DNA of 64,000 bases from Streptomyces sp. SS1-1 (GCF_008973465.1 NZ_WBXN01000004.1:6054501-6118500), one strand, 5' to 3'. Positions 1-10,567 are shown, counted from the first letter of the stretch. The notes: generated by a model not told the origin, from the sequence alone. Translations and numbers: made by a program.

Positions 1-24
1 CGACGAGCGAAGTAGTGGAGCACA

Positions 25-1089
25 GTGAAACGCCTGCACTGGCCGCGGTGGATGCCGATCGACCCGTACATCCTGCTGCTGCTCGGGACGGTCGGCATCG
101 CCGCCCTGCTCCCGGCGCGCGGGACGGCCGCGGATGTGGCCTCGGGCGCCTCCACGGCCGCCATCGCCTTCCTGTTCTTCCTCTACGGCGCCCGGCTGTC
201 CACCCGTGAGGCCCTCGACGGACTCAAGCACTGGCGGCTCCACGTCACCGTCCTCGCCTGCACGTTCGTGGTCTTCCCGCTGCTGGGGCTGGCGGCCCGC
301 GGACTCGTCCCGGTGATCCTCACCGACCCGCTCTACCAGGGGCTGCTCTTCCTCACCCTGGTCCCGTCCACCATCCAGTCGTCCATCGCCTTCACCTCGA
401 TGGCCCGCGGCAACGTCCCGGCGGCGATCTGCGCGGGCTCCTTCTCCTCGCTGGTGGGCATCGTCGTCACCCCGCTGCTCGCGGCGGCCGTGCTCGGCGG
501 CGACGGCGGCGGCTTCTCCGCCGACTCGGTGGTCAAGATCGTGCTGCAACTGCTCGTGCCGTTCGTCGCCGGACAGCTGCTGCGCCGCTGGATCGGCGGC
601 TTCGTCGCCCGGCACCGCAAGGTCCTCGGGCTCGTCGACCGCGGCTCCATACTGCTCGTCGTCTACACCGCCTTCAGCGAGGGCATGGTCCAGGGCATCT
701 GGCACCAGGTCAGCCCCGGCCGGCTGGCCGGCCTGCTCGCCGTCGAGGCCGTGCTGCTGGCCGTGATGCTCGCCCTGACCTGGTACGGCGCCAAGGCGCT
801 GGGCTTCGGCCGCGCGGACCGTATCGCCATCCAGTTCGCCGGCTCCAAGAAGTCCCTGGCCTCCGGGCTGCCGATGGCCAGCGTCCTGTTCGGCGCGCAC
901 GCCTCCCTGGCCGTGCTGCCGCTGATGCTCTTCCACCAGATGCAGCTGATGGTGTGCGCGGTCATCGCCAAGCGCCGCTCCCACGACCCGGAGGCCGAGG
1001 ACGCGGCCGGCGACGGCGGCCCGGTCGGCGGGCACGGGCCGGCCGGGGCGTCACGCACCGCGGTCGGTACCGGGACACGTCAGGGCTGA
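25..1089 (+). CDS. Bile acid:sodium symporter family (SBF-like) membrane protein
   Basis: This predicted 354-residue polytopic membrane protein has about ten hydrophobic segments, beginning with ILLLLGTVGIAALLP near residue 16. The family pattern is seen in FLFFLYGARLS, LVPSTIQSSIAFTSMARGN and the C-terminal KKSLASGLPMASVLF, which match the SBF-like branch of bacterial BASS transporters. These are thought to move organic anions with sodium, but the substrate here is unknown. The GTG start at 25 has a GGAG six bases upstream. The last 30 residues are a low-complexity hydrophilic tail. It converges with the formate dehydrogenase operon and lies at the window edge, so its own upstream context is not visible. 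Confidence 0.85.
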   Translation: MKRLHWPRWMPIDPYILLLLGTVGIAALLPARGTAADVASGASTAAIAFLFFLYGARLSTREALDGLKHWRLHVTVLACTFVVFPLLGLAARGLVPVILTDPLYQGLLFLTLVPSTIQSSIAFTSMARGNVPAAICAGSFSSLVGIVVTPLLAAAVLGGDGGGFSADSVVKIVLQLLVPFVAGQLLRRWIGGFVARHRKVLGLVDRGSILLVVYTAFSEGMVQGIWHQVSPGRLAGLLAVEAVLLAVMLALTWYGAKALGFGRADRIAIQFAGSKKSLASGLPMASVLFGAHASLAVLPLMLFHQMQLMVCAVIAKRRSHDPEAEDAAGDGGPVGGHGPAGASRTAVGTGTRQG

Positions 1090-1096
1090 GCCGGGA

Positions 1097-1120
1097 GTGG
1101 GCCGGGGCGCCCCGGCCCAC
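1097..1120. terminator. Perfect GC-rich palindrome between convergent genes
   Basis: A 24-bp perfect palindrome starting GTGGGCCGGGGC lies between the end of the SBF-like gene and the end of fdhD. As RNA it can fold as a stem of about ten pairs from either strand. It has no clear T-tract, as is common for Streptomyces terminators. Confidence 0.5.
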
Positions 1121-1207
1121 GGGGTGCGGTCCACGGCGGGGCCCCGGGGACGGCGCAGGGGGCGCTCCCCGCCGGCCGGGGCCCCGCCGCCGTGTCGCGG
1201 GGGCCGG

Positions 1208-2056
1208 TCAGCCTCGGGCGGCCGCGGTCCGCAGGGCGAGCCGGTGGTCCCCCGCGTACACGTTCATCGAGCTGCCCCGCAGGAAGCCCACCAGGGTCAG
1301 CCCGGTCTCCGCGGCCAGATCGACCGCGAGCGACGACGGCGCCGAGACCGCCGCGAGGACGGGGATGCCCGCCATCACGGCCTTCTGCGCCAGCTCGAAG
1401 CTGGCCCGCCCGGACACCAGCAGGATCGCCCGGGACAGCGGCAGGTCCCCGTTCTGCAGGGCCCGGCCGACGAGCTTGTCGACCGCGTTGTGCCGGCCCA
1501 CGTCCTCACGGACGTCGAGCAGTTCGCCCTCCTCGGAGAACAGGGCCGCCGCGTGCAGACCCCCGGTCCGGTCGAAGACCCGCTGGGCCGCGCGGAGCCG
1601 GTCGGGGAGGCCCGCGAGCAGATCGGGGTCGACGCGGACCGGGGGAGTGTCGGCGATGGGCCAGCGGGCCGTCGTACGGACCGCGTCCAGGCTCGCCTTG
1701 CCGCACAGCCCGCAGGACGAGGTGGTGTAGACGTTCCGTTCGAGGGTGATGTCGGGGACGGTCACGTCCGGCGCGGTCTGCACGTCCACCACGTTGTACG
1801 TGTTGGACCCGTCCGCGGTCGCGCCCGCGCAGTACACGATGTTCCGCAGGTCCGCCTGCTCGGCGAGGACGCCCTCGCTCACCAGGAACCCGGCGGCCAG
1901 CGCGAAGTCGTCGCCGGGGGTGCGCATGGTGATGGCGAGCGGCTTGCCGTTCAGCCGGATCTCCAGCGGCTCCTCCGCGACGAGGGTGTCCGGCCGGGTG
2001 GAGACCGCCCCGTCCCTGATCCGGATCACCTTGCGTCGTTCCGTGACTCGTCCCAT
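1208..2056 (-). CDS. fdhD: Formate dehydrogenase accessory sulfurtransferase FdhD
   Basis: FdhD (282 residues) passes sulfur from a cysteine desulfurase to the bis-MGD molybdenum cofactor so that formate dehydrogenase becomes active. The hallmark CGLCGK active-cysteine motif is present near residue 116. It is preceded by EEPLEIRLNGKPLAITMRTPGDD, TMRTPGDDFALAAGFLVSEG in the family pattern, and followed by the conserved DVGRHNAVDKL and SGRASFELAQKA segments. It is the last gene of the leftward operon, 16 bases after the iron-sulfur gene, so enzyme and maturase are made together. The ATG at 2056 is the only reasonable start. Confidence 0.95.
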   Translation of the reverse strand: MGRVTERRKVIRIRDGAVSTRPDTLVAEEPLEIRLNGKPLAITMRTPGDDFALAAGFLVSEGVLAEQADLRNIVYCAGATADGSNTYNVVDVQTAPDVTVPDITLERNVYTTSSCGLCGKASLDAVRTTARWPIADTPPVRVDPDLLAGLPDRLRAAQRVFDRTGGLHAAALFSEEGELLDVREDVGRHNAVDKLVGRALQNGDLPLSRAILLVSGRASFELAQKAVMAGIPVLAAVSAPSSLAVDLAAETGLTLVGFLRGSSMNVYAGDHRLALRTAAARG

Positions 2057-2072
2057 GTCTCGATCAGTCCCG

Positions 2073-2929
2073 TCAGTCCCGGTTCTGGACGTGCTGGTAG
2101 CCGAAGCGGCCCTTGATGCACAGGTTGCCGTGGGTCACCGGGTTGTCGTACGGCGAGGTGACCTTCACGATCTCATTGTCCTGCACATGGAGCGTGAGGT
2201 TGCAGCCCACACCGCAGTACGCGCACACGGTGGTCGTCTCGGTCTGAGCCGACTCGTCCCAGGTACCCGCCGCGCGCATGTCGAACTCCGACTTGAACGA
2301 CAGGGCACCCGTCGGGCACACCTCGATGCAGTTGCCGCAGTACACGCACGCCGAGTCGGTGAGCGGGGCGTCGTGCTCGACGGCGATCCGCGCGTCGAAG
2401 CCGCGTCCGGCGACGGAGATCGCGAAGGTGTTCTGCCACTGGTCGCCACAGGCGTCCACGCACTTGTAGCAGAGGATGCATTTGTCGTAGTCGCGCACAT
2501 AGAGCTCGTTGTCGACCCTCGGCTCCTCGTTCAGCCGGGCGGCCTCCGGGCCGAACCGGTCCGGTTTCGCCTCGTACTCCTTGAGCCATCCGGCGACGCG
2601 CGGTGTGGTCGACAGGTCCACGGACGAGGCGAGCAGCTCCAGGACGACCTTGCGGCTGTGCCGGGCGCGCTCGGTGCCGGTGCGGACCTCCATGCCCGGC
2701 TCGGCCGTGCGGGAGCAGGCCGGCACCAGGGTCCTGGACCCCTCGACCTCCACGACGCACACCCGGCAGGCGTTCTTGGGCCGCAGCGTGTCGCCCTCGC
2801 ACAGGGTCGGGATGTCCTTCCCGGCGGCCCGGCAGGCGTCGAGGATCGTGGAGCCCTCCGGCACCCGGGCCTCCCGCCCGTCCAGGGTGAACTCCACCAG
2901 CCGGCGCGGCACTCCCAGCGGTATCGCGG

Positions 2930-2933
<4 letters not shown>
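2073..2933 (-). CDS. Formate dehydrogenase iron-sulfur protein carrying the detached N-terminal [4Fe-4S] domain of the catalytic subunit
   Basis: This 286-residue protein has three parts. Residues 1-90 are a [2Fe-2S] ferredoxin domain (LCEGD, ACRVCVVEVEG, PAC). Residues about 140-220 hold two [4Fe-4S] sets (CILCYKCVDAC and CVYCGNCIEVCP). The final 55 residues are the Fe4S4 domain that normally starts molybdopterin formate dehydrogenases (CAYCGVGC, then GNLCIKG). The protein ends just after RFGYQHV, where an intact FdhA would continue into its molybdenum domain. That domain is encoded separately at 4759-6693. The start overlaps the stop of the NuoEF-like gene by ATGA. It probably relays electrons between the Mo site and the flavin subunit. 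Confidence 0.88.
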
Positions 2934-4753
<1,820 letters not shown>

Positions 4754-4758
4754 TTACG

Positions 4759-6693
4759 TCACCTCACGATGGTCGCGACGGGGAGCTTCTCGATCCGGAT
4801 CGCCGACGCCTTGAACTCCGCCGTCCCCGCGATCGGGCAGTTCGCCTCGATCGTCAGCTGGTTGGTGTCCACCTCGTCGGGGAAGTGCATGGTCATGAAG
4901 GCCAGGCCGGGCCGCAGTGCCGGGTCCACCCACACCGGCGCGACGACGCTGCCGCGCCGCGAGGTCACCTGGACCTTCTCCCCGACGACGACCCCGTACC
5001 GCTCGGCGTCCTCCGGGCTGATCTCCACGAACTCGCCGCGCCGCAGCGGGGAGGCGAAACTGCCGCTCTGCACCCCGGTGTTGTAGGAGTCGAGCCGGCG
5101 CCCGGTGGTGAGCCGGATCGGGTACCGCTCGTCGGTCAGGTCGACCGGCGGATCGTGCTGGACGATCCCGAACGGCGCCGGAGCGCCGCGCGCCGCCGGG
5201 TCGTCCGCCCACAACCGGCCGTGCAGATACGGCGGTTCGAGTCCGTCGGTGCTGGGGCAGGGCCACTGGATGCCCTGGTGCTCCTCCAGCCGCCCGTACG
5301 TCATCCCGTGGTGGTCCGGCGACACGGACCGCAGCTCGTTCCAGACGGCCTCGGAGTCGGCGTACTTCCAGTCGTGGCCGAGCCGGCCCGCGAGGTCGCA
5401 GATGATGTCGATGTCCTCGCGGGCCTCCCCGGGCGGGGTGACGGCCCGGCGCACCCGCTGGACCCGGCGCTCGCTGTTGGTGGTGGTGCCCTCGGTCTCG
5501 GCCCACCCGGCGGTGGCGGGGAGGACGACGTCCGCCAGCTCGGCCGTCCGCGTCAGGAAGATGTCCTGGACGACGAGGAAGTCCAGCTGCCGCAGCCGCC
5601 GTACGGCCTGCTCGCTGTCGGCCTCGGACTGGGCGGGGTTCTCGCCGACGCAGTAGACGGCCCGCAGCCCACCGTCCTCCATCGCCTCGAACATCTCGGT
5701 GAGGTTCAGGCCGTAGTGGGGCTGGATCACGGTGTCCCAGGCGGACTCGAACTTCGCGCGGGTGCCGGGGTCGAGGATGTCCTGGAAGCCGGGCAGCCGG
5801 TTGGGGATGGCGCCCATGTCGCCGCCGCCCTGCACGTTGTTCTGCCCGCGCAGCGGCTGGAGTCCGCTGCCGTAGCGGCCGACGTGCCCGGTGAGCAGGG
5901 ACAGGTTGATCAACGCGCGGACGTTGTCGGTGCCGTTGTGGTGCTCGGTGATGCCGAGCGTCCAGCACAGCTGGGCGCGTTCGGCGCGGGCGTAGGCGTG
6001 CGCGACCTGCCGGATGGCGGCGGCCGGGACGCCCGTCACCTTCTCCGCGAGGGACAGCGTCCACGGTTCGACGAGCGCCTTGTACTCCTCGAAGCCGGTC
6101 GTCGCCCGGGCGATGAACGCCTCGTTGGCGAGGCCCGCGTGGATGATCTCGCGGCCGATCGCGTGGGCCATCGGGATGTCGGTGCCGACGTTCAGGCCGA
6201 GCCAGCTCTCCGCCCACTCGGCGGTGGAGGTGCGGCGCGGGTCGAGCGCGTACATCCGGGCGCCGTTGCGGATGCCCTTCAGCACGTGCTGGAAGAAGAT
6301 CGGGTGCGCGAAGCGGGCGTTGGAGCCCCACATCACGATGACGTCGGTGTGCTCGATCTCCTCGTACGAGGAAGTGCCGCCGCCCGACCCGAAGGCCGCC
6401 GACAGGCCCGCCACGCTGGGCGCGTGACAGGTGCGGTTGCAGGAGTCGACGTTGTTGGTGCCCATGACGACGCGGGCGAACTTCTGCGCCACGTAGTTCA
6501 TCTCGTTGGTGGCGCGGGCGCAGGAGAACATGCCGAACGCGCCCCGGTTGCGCTCGATGCCGCGGGCCGCCCGGTCGAGGGCCTCGTCCCAGGTCGCCCG
6601 CCGGAACGGCTCGTCCCGGGAGTCGCGCACCAGGGGGTGGGTCAGCCGGGTGTAGTTCCTGCGGCCCCGGTCCTTCTTACGGCGTTCGTTCAT
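4759..6693 (-). CDS. Formate dehydrogenase Mo-bis-MGD catalytic domain protein (Cys type)
   Basis: This 644-residue molybdopterin oxidoreductase lacks the usual N-terminal [4Fe-4S] domain and begins directly with the segment YTRLTHPLVR that follows it in intact enzymes. The active site reads VDSCNRTCHAPSVAG near residue 85. A cysteine followed by histidine sits where E. coli FdhF has selenocysteine-His, so this is a Cys-type formate dehydrogenase. Further cofactor motifs are MWGSNARFAHP, LDPRRT, ITEHHNGTDN, GQNNVQGGGDMG and the C-terminal dinucleotide-binding domain (TTGRRLDSYNTG). The ATG at 6693 overlaps the stop of the PanE-like gene (ATGA). A longer in-frame extension upstream is the antisense frame of panE and is not coding. 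Confidence 0.92.
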   Translation of the reverse strand: MNERRKKDRGRRNYTRLTHPLVRDSRDEPFRRATWDEALDRAARGIERNRGAFGMFSCARATNEMNYVAQKFARVVMGTNNVDSCNRTCHAPSVAGLSAAFGSGGGTSSYEEIEHTDVIVMWGSNARFAHPIFFQHVLKGIRNGARMYALDPRRTSTAEWAESWLGLNVGTDIPMAHAIGREIIHAGLANEAFIARATTGFEEYKALVEPWTLSLAEKVTGVPAAAIRQVAHAYARAERAQLCWTLGITEHHNGTDNVRALINLSLLTGHVGRYGSGLQPLRGQNNVQGGGDMGAIPNRLPGFQDILDPGTRAKFESAWDTVIQPHYGLNLTEMFEAMEDGGLRAVYCVGENPAQSEADSEQAVRRLRQLDFLVVQDIFLTRTAELADVVLPATAGWAETEGTTTNSERRVQRVRRAVTPPGEAREDIDIICDLAGRLGHDWKYADSEAVWNELRSVSPDHHGMTYGRLEEHQGIQWPCPSTDGLEPPYLHGRLWADDPAARGAPAPFGIVQHDPPVDLTDERYPIRLTTGRRLDSYNTGVQSGSFASPLRRGEFVEISPEDAERYGVVVGEKVQVTSRRGSVVAPVWVDPALRPGLAFMTMHFPDEVDTNQLTIEANCPIAGTAEFKASAIRIEKLPVATIVR

Positions 6694-7661
6694 GCGGCGC
6701 TCCTCAGCGCGAGCAGGTCCGAGATGGCGTGCACGGTGCGCAGGGTGGGCACCTGCACGCCGGTGATCTCCGCCAGTTCGACGACCGCCGCGAGGAGGAC
6801 GTCGAGTTCGAGCGGCTTGCCGCGCTCCAGGTCCTGGAGCGTGGAGGTGCGGTGGTCGCCGACCCTCTCGGCGCCCGCGAGCCGGCGCTCGATGGAGACG
6901 CCGACCTCGCAGCCCAGGGCCGTGGCGACGGCCAGCGTCTCGGTCATCATGGTCTCGATGACCTTGCGGGTGCCGCCGTGCAGGCACATCTGCCGCATGG
7001 TGGCGCGGGCGAGCGCGCTGATCGGGTTGAAGGAGATGTTGCCGAGCAGCTTGAGCCAGATGTCGTTGCGCAGGTCGGGTTCGACCGGGCACTTCAGGCC
7101 GCCGGCGACCATGGCCTCGCTGAAGGCGAGACAGCGCCGGGACACGCTCCGGTCGGGCTCGCCGACGGAGAACCGGGTGCCCTCCAAGTGCCGTACGACG
7201 CCGGGTCCTTCGAGTTCGGTGGCGGCGTACACGACGCAGCCGACGGCCCGTTCGGGCGCGAGCACGGCGCTGACCGCGCCGCCCGGGTCCACGCTTTCGA
7301 GGCGGTGCCCGTCGTAGGGGCCGCCGTGCCGGTGGAAGTACCACCAGGGGATGCCGTTCTGGGCGGCCACGACCGCCGTGCGCTCGTGCAGCAGCGGCGC
7401 GATCAGCGGCCCGCACGCCGCGTACGCGTTGGCCTTCAGGCCCAGGAAGACGTAGTCGACCGGGCCGACCTCGGCCGGGTCGTCGGTGGCGTGGGCGCGG
7501 GCGGTGAAGTCGCCGCGCGGGCTGAGCACCCGCACCCCGTGCTGCCTCATGGCCGCGAGGTGCGGTCCACGGGCGATCAGGTGCACGTCGGCACCCGCGC
7601 GATGCAGCGCGGCTCCGACGTAGGCGCCGATGGCACCGGCGCCGAGGACTGCAACTTTCAC
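6690..7661 (-). CDS. 2-dehydropantoate 2-reductase family protein (PanE-like)
   Basis: This 323-residue NADPH-dependent reductase has the N-terminal Rossmann motif GAGAIGAYVGAAL, the conserved AQNGIPWW, the catalytic-lysine region NDIWLKLLGNISFNPISAL and the C-terminal STLQDLERGKPLELD. All fit ApbA/PanE. It is the first gene of the formate dehydrogenase operon and overlaps the next start by four bases. True PanE makes pantoate for CoA, which would suit a CoA-demanding oxalate pathway. However, many actinobacterial paralogs reduce other 2-oxo acids, so the substrate is open. It starts with GTG at 7661. Confidence 0.85.
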   Translation of the reverse strand: MKVAVLGAGAIGAYVGAALHRAGADVHLIARGPHLAAMRQHGVRVLSPRGDFTARAHATDDPAEVGPVDYVFLGLKANAYAACGPLIAPLLHERTAVVAAQNGIPWWYFHRHGGPYDGHRLESVDPGGAVSAVLAPERAVGCVVYAATELEGPGVVRHLEGTRFSVGEPDRSVSRRCLAFSEAMVAGGLKCPVEPDLRNDIWLKLLGNISFNPISALARATMRQMCLHGGTRKVIETMMTETLAVATALGCEVGVSIERRLAGAERVGDHRTSTLQDLERGKPLELDVLLAAVVELAEITGVQVPTLRTVHAISDLLALRSAA

Positions 7662-7749
7662 TTCGGAACGCTCCGTTCGGTCGAGGGAGTACCGCGGAGG
7701 TGGCTGTGCTGAAGAAACGGGAGGGGACGAATCGAAGCTCGTCGACTGA

Positions 7750-7765
7750 ATATTGTCTACAGTAT
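7750..7765. promoter_or_regulatory. Candidate GntR/FCD operator in the divergent fdh / OFA transporter promoter
   Basis: The 16-mer ATATTGTCTACAGTAT is an imperfect palindrome (12 of 16 positions symmetric) in an AT-rich island of a GC-rich intergenic region. Related sites lie before the gntR gene (10552-10567) and in the oxc/sucC divergent promoter (38900-38929). The preceding GTCGACTGAATA also resembles GTCGACGAATA at 38912. The ATTGT-N2-ACAAT-like form fits FadR/VanR-class GntR regulators. Assignment to the regulator at 10643 is inference. Confidence 0.55.
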
Positions 7766-7938
7766 GGATAGGGGGTCAGCAAGAGTGCGCGCACGCCCTT
7801 CGTCGCCGACGCCGCGTGGCTCTCGTCCCCAACGGCGCGCGGCCGACCGACCGTTCGTCGCGTCCCGGACACCGTTCACCGCATACGGTCGACCCGTTGA
7901 CTTCTCAACCACCCCGGCGCTGCCTACCGTGCGGGATC

Positions 7939-9264
7939 ATGAGTCCCCCCATGGCACCCGCGGGATGGAGCCGCTGGCTGGTTCCGCCCGCCGCACTCTC
8001 GGTCCATCTGTCCATCGGCCAGGCCTACGCCTGGAGCGTGTTCAAACCCCCGCTGGAGTCGGCCCTCGGCCTCAGCGGCACCCAGAGCGCGCTGCCCTTC
8101 CAGCTCGGTATCGTCATGCTCGGCCTGTCCGCCGCGTTCGGCGGCACGCTGGTGGAGCGCAACGGGCCGCGCTGGGCGATGACGGTCGCCCTGGTCTGCT
8201 TCTCCTCCGGCTTCCTGCTCGCCGCGCTCGGCGCCGCCGTCGAGCAGTACTGGCTGATCGTCCTCGGCTACGGCTTCCTCGGCGGGATCGGCCTCGGCAT
8301 CGGCTACATCTCACCGGTGTCCACCCTGATCAAATGGTTCCCGGACCGGCCCGGCATGGCCACCGGCATCGCCATCATGGGCTTCGGCGGCGGCGCCCTC
8401 ATCGCCTCCCCGTGGTCGGCGCAGATGCTGGAGTCCTTCGGCACCGACAGCTCCGGGATCGCCATGGCGTTCCTGGTGCACGGCCTGACGTACGCCGTCT
8501 TCATGCTGCTCGGCGTCCTGCTGGTCCGGGTGCCGCGCCCGGTGAACGCCGCGGCCGGCGACGGCCCCGCCGCCCTCGACGGGCCGCGGGTCTCCGCCCG
8601 CAGTGCCGTGCGCACCCCGCAGTTCTGGTGCCTGTGGATCGTGCTCTGCATGAACGTCACCGCCGGCATCGGCATCCTGGAGAAGGCCGCGCCGATGATC
8701 ACGGACTTCTTCGCGGGCTCCTCCACACCGGTGTCGGTCTCGGCCGCGGCAGGCTTCGTCGCCCTGCTGTCCGCCGCCAACATGGCGGGCCGCATCGGCT
8801 GGTCGTCCACCTCCGACCTGATCGGGCGGAAGAACATCTACCGCGTCTACCTCGGCGTCGGCGCCCTGATGTACGCCCTGATCGCGCTGGCCGGCGACTC
8901 CTCCAAGCCGCTGTTCGTCCTGTGCGCGCTGGTCATCCTCTCCTTCTACGGCGGCGGCTTCGCCACCGTCCCCGCCTATCTGAAGGACCTGTTCGGCACC
9001 TACCAGGTCGGCGCCATCCACGGGCGGCTGCTGACCGCCTGGTCCACGGCCGGCGTCCTCGGACCCCTCATCGTGAACTGGATCGCGGACCGGCAGGAGG
9101 AGGCGGGCAAGGACGGCTCGTCCCTCTACACCCTGTCCCTGTTCATCATGATCGGACTGCTCGCCGTCGGCTTCGTCGCCAACGAGCTCGTACGGCCCGT
9201 CCACCCCCGCCACCATGAACCGGCCACGCGGCCCGAGGAGAAGGAGGCCAGCGATGTCCAGTGA
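7939..9264 (+). CDS. OFA family MFS transporter (oxalate/formate type)
   Basis: This 441-residue, 12-helix major facilitator is close to oxalate/formate antiporters. Evidence is the opening LSIGQAYAWSVFKPPLE, GLGIGYISPVSTLIKWFPDRPGMATG and GFGGGALIASP, then SDLIGRKNIYRVYL in the second half. It would bring in oxalate or export formate at the plasma membrane. I place the start at the ATG at 7939. An in-frame GTG at 7753 would add 62 non-membrane residues and overlap the operator. The gene is divergent from the formate dehydrogenase operon and overlaps the small protein gene at its 3' end, matching the transporter-plus-small-subunit arrangement. Confidence 0.87.
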   Translation: MSPPMAPAGWSRWLVPPAALSVHLSIGQAYAWSVFKPPLESALGLSGTQSALPFQLGIVMLGLSAAFGGTLVERNGPRWAMTVALVCFSSGFLLAALGAAVEQYWLIVLGYGFLGGIGLGIGYISPVSTLIKWFPDRPGMATGIAIMGFGGGALIASPWSAQMLESFGTDSSGIAMAFLVHGLTYAVFMLLGVLLVRVPRPVNAAAGDGPAALDGPRVSARSAVRTPQFWCLWIVLCMNVTAGIGILEKAAPMITDFFAGSSTPVSVSAAAGFVALLSAANMAGRIGWSSTSDLIGRKNIYRVYLGVGALMYALIALAGDSSKPLFVLCALVILSFYGGGFATVPAYLKDLFGTYQVGAIHGRLLTAWSTAGVLGPLIVNWIADRQEEAGKDGSSLYTLSLFIMIGLLAVGFVANELVRPVHPRHHEPATRPEEKEASDVQ

Positions 9265-9382
9265 CGGCAGCCCGCCCACCCGGCGCCCCCTGATCGCCTT
9301 CGCCTGGGTGTGGGTGGGGGCACCGCTCGCGTACGGGCTCTACGAACTCGTCCGCAAGGCGACCCAGCTGTTCACCGGGTAG
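9254..9382 (+). CDS. Small single-helix protein, probable MFS transporter small subunit
   Basis: This 42-residue ORF begins with ATG at 9254 inside the end of the transporter gene, in another frame, behind an AAGGAGG ribosome site. Its sequence has a short polar N-terminus, one membrane helix (LIAFAWVWVGAPLAYGLYEL), then KATQLFTG. Small one-helix partners of this kind are annotated next to OFA-type MFS genes in many actinobacteria and proteobacteria. The role is unproven, but translational coupling suggests a partner that stabilises or tunes the transporter. It is too short for standard ORF calling. Confidence 0.75.
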   Translation: MSSDGSPPTRRPLIAFAWVWVGAPLAYGLYELVRKATQLFTG

Positions 9383-9397
9383 GTCTCCGGCAGGTGA

Positions 9398-9442
9398 CCG
9401 GACGTCCGGAGTCTGCAAGAAGCCGACAACACGGACGTCCGT
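9398..9442. promoter_or_regulatory. Two GGACGTCC palindromes upstream of the fabH-like gene
   Basis: CCGGACGTCCGG (9398-9409) and ACGGACGTCCGT (9431-9442) are perfect 12-bp palindromes with the same 8-bp core. Their centres are 33 bp apart, about three helical turns, in the 149-base gap before the FabH-like gene. They look like a paired operator. No regulator can be assigned, and the first could also be a weak stem. Confidence 0.35.
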
Positions 9443-9531
9443 TTCCTGTGGCATCACGTGCCGTCGTACCGGTGAGTCACTGATCAGACTGGTGCATCCC
9501 GCTACCCGAGGTTCGAGGGGGATCACCACTG

Positions 9532-10470
9532 ATGAACGGCTCGCGCATCGCCGCCGTCGGCCACTACCAGCCCGCCCGGGTCCTCACCAACGAGGACCTG
9601 GCGGGCATGGTCGACACCAGTGACGAGTGGATCACGTCCAGGGTCGGCATCCGCACGCGCCACATCGCCGGGCCCGACGAACCGGTCGACGAACTCGCCG
9701 CGCACGCCGCCGCGAAGGCGCTCGCGTCGGCCGGCCTCGCGCCCGGCGACATCGACCTCGTCCTGGTCGCGACCTCCACCGCCGTCGACCGTTCGCCGAA
9801 CATGGCCGCCCGCGTGGCGGCCCGGCTCGGCATCCCCTCACCGGCCGCGATGGACATCAACGTGGTCTGCGCCGGCTTCACCCACGCGCTGGCCACGGCC
9901 GACCACGCGGTGCGGGCCGGCTCCTCCGCGCGCGCCCTCGTCATCGGCGCCGACAAGATGTCCGACGTCACCGACTGGACCGACCGGACGACCTGCGTCC
10001 TGGTCGGGGACGGGGCGGGCGCCGCCGTCGTGGAGGCGTCCGGCGAGCCGGGCATCGGCCCGGTGCTGTGGGGGTCGGTGCCCGAGATGGGGCACGCGGT
10101 ACGCATCGAGGGCCAGCCCGCGCGGTTCGCGCAGGAGGGGCAGAGCGTCTACCGGTGGGCGACGACCCGGCTGCCGGCCATCGCGCGCGCCGCCTGCGAG
10201 CGCGCGGGGTACGCCCCCGAGGACCTCGCCGGTGTCGTCCTGCACCAGGCCAACCTGCGCATCATCGAACCCCTCGCGCAGAAGCTGGGCGCGGTCGACG
10301 CGGTCGTCGCGCGCGATGTCACCGAGTCCGGCAACACCTCGGCGGCGAGCATCCCGCTCGCCTTCTCCAAGCTGGTGGAGCAGGGGCGGATCACCACCGG
10401 CGACCCGGTGCTGCTCTTCGGCTTCGGCGGCAACCTGTCGTACGCGGGACAGGTCGTCCGCTGCCCGTGA
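9532..10470 (+). CDS. 3-oxoacyl-ACP synthase III family protein (FabH-like)
   Basis: This 312-residue thiolase-fold condensing enzyme has a complete catalytic triad: Cys113 in NVVCAGF, His238 in LHQAN and Asn268 in SGNTSAAS. The opening IAAVGHYQPARVLTNEDLA and SDEWITSRVGIRTR are typical of FabH. It would join an acyl-CoA starter to malonyl-ACP. It lies apart from any other fatty acid or polyketide gene, so it is probably a secondary FabH with a specialised starter, not the housekeeping copy. Its position between an oxalate transporter and a GntR regulator does not explain its job. Confidence 0.88.
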   Translation: MNGSRIAAVGHYQPARVLTNEDLAGMVDTSDEWITSRVGIRTRHIAGPDEPVDELAAHAAAKALASAGLAPGDIDLVLVATSTAVDRSPNMAARVAARLGIPSPAAMDINVVCAGFTHALATADHAVRAGSSARALVIGADKMSDVTDWTDRTTCVLVGDGAGAAVVEASGEPGIGPVLWGSVPEMGHAVRIEGQPARFAQEGQSVYRWATTRLPAIARAACERAGYAPEDLAGVVLHQANLRIIEPLAQKLGAVDAVVARDVTESGNTSAASIPLAFSKLVEQGRITTGDPVLLFGFGGNLSYAGQVVRCP

Positions 10471-10551
10471 CGCCGGCTTCCAAGGCCCGGGGGGCTGAGG
10501 TGGCGGCCGGATGTGGCCGACTCCTCAGTTCTCCCGACCCGCGTGCGCCGT

Positions 10552-10567
10552 AGACTGTAGACGAAAG
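10552..10567. promoter_or_regulatory. Candidate autoregulatory operator upstream of gntR
   Basis: AGACTGTAGACGAAAG matches the reverse complement of the 7750-7765 site at 12 of 16 positions, and GACAATCCATAC follows at once. It lies about 80 bases before the GntR start, where many FCD regulators repress themselves. Confidence 0.45.

Noticed and set aside
6694..7872. Upstream extension of the Mo-domain protein to 1037 residues
   Set aside because: The extra sequence is an alternative frame of the PanE-like gene. ATG at 6693 with an ATGA overlap is the natural start.
9532..10470. Part of a polyketide or fatty-acid gene cluster
   Set aside because: No acyl carrier protein, ketoreductase or other synthase gene lies near; only the single FabH-like gene is present.
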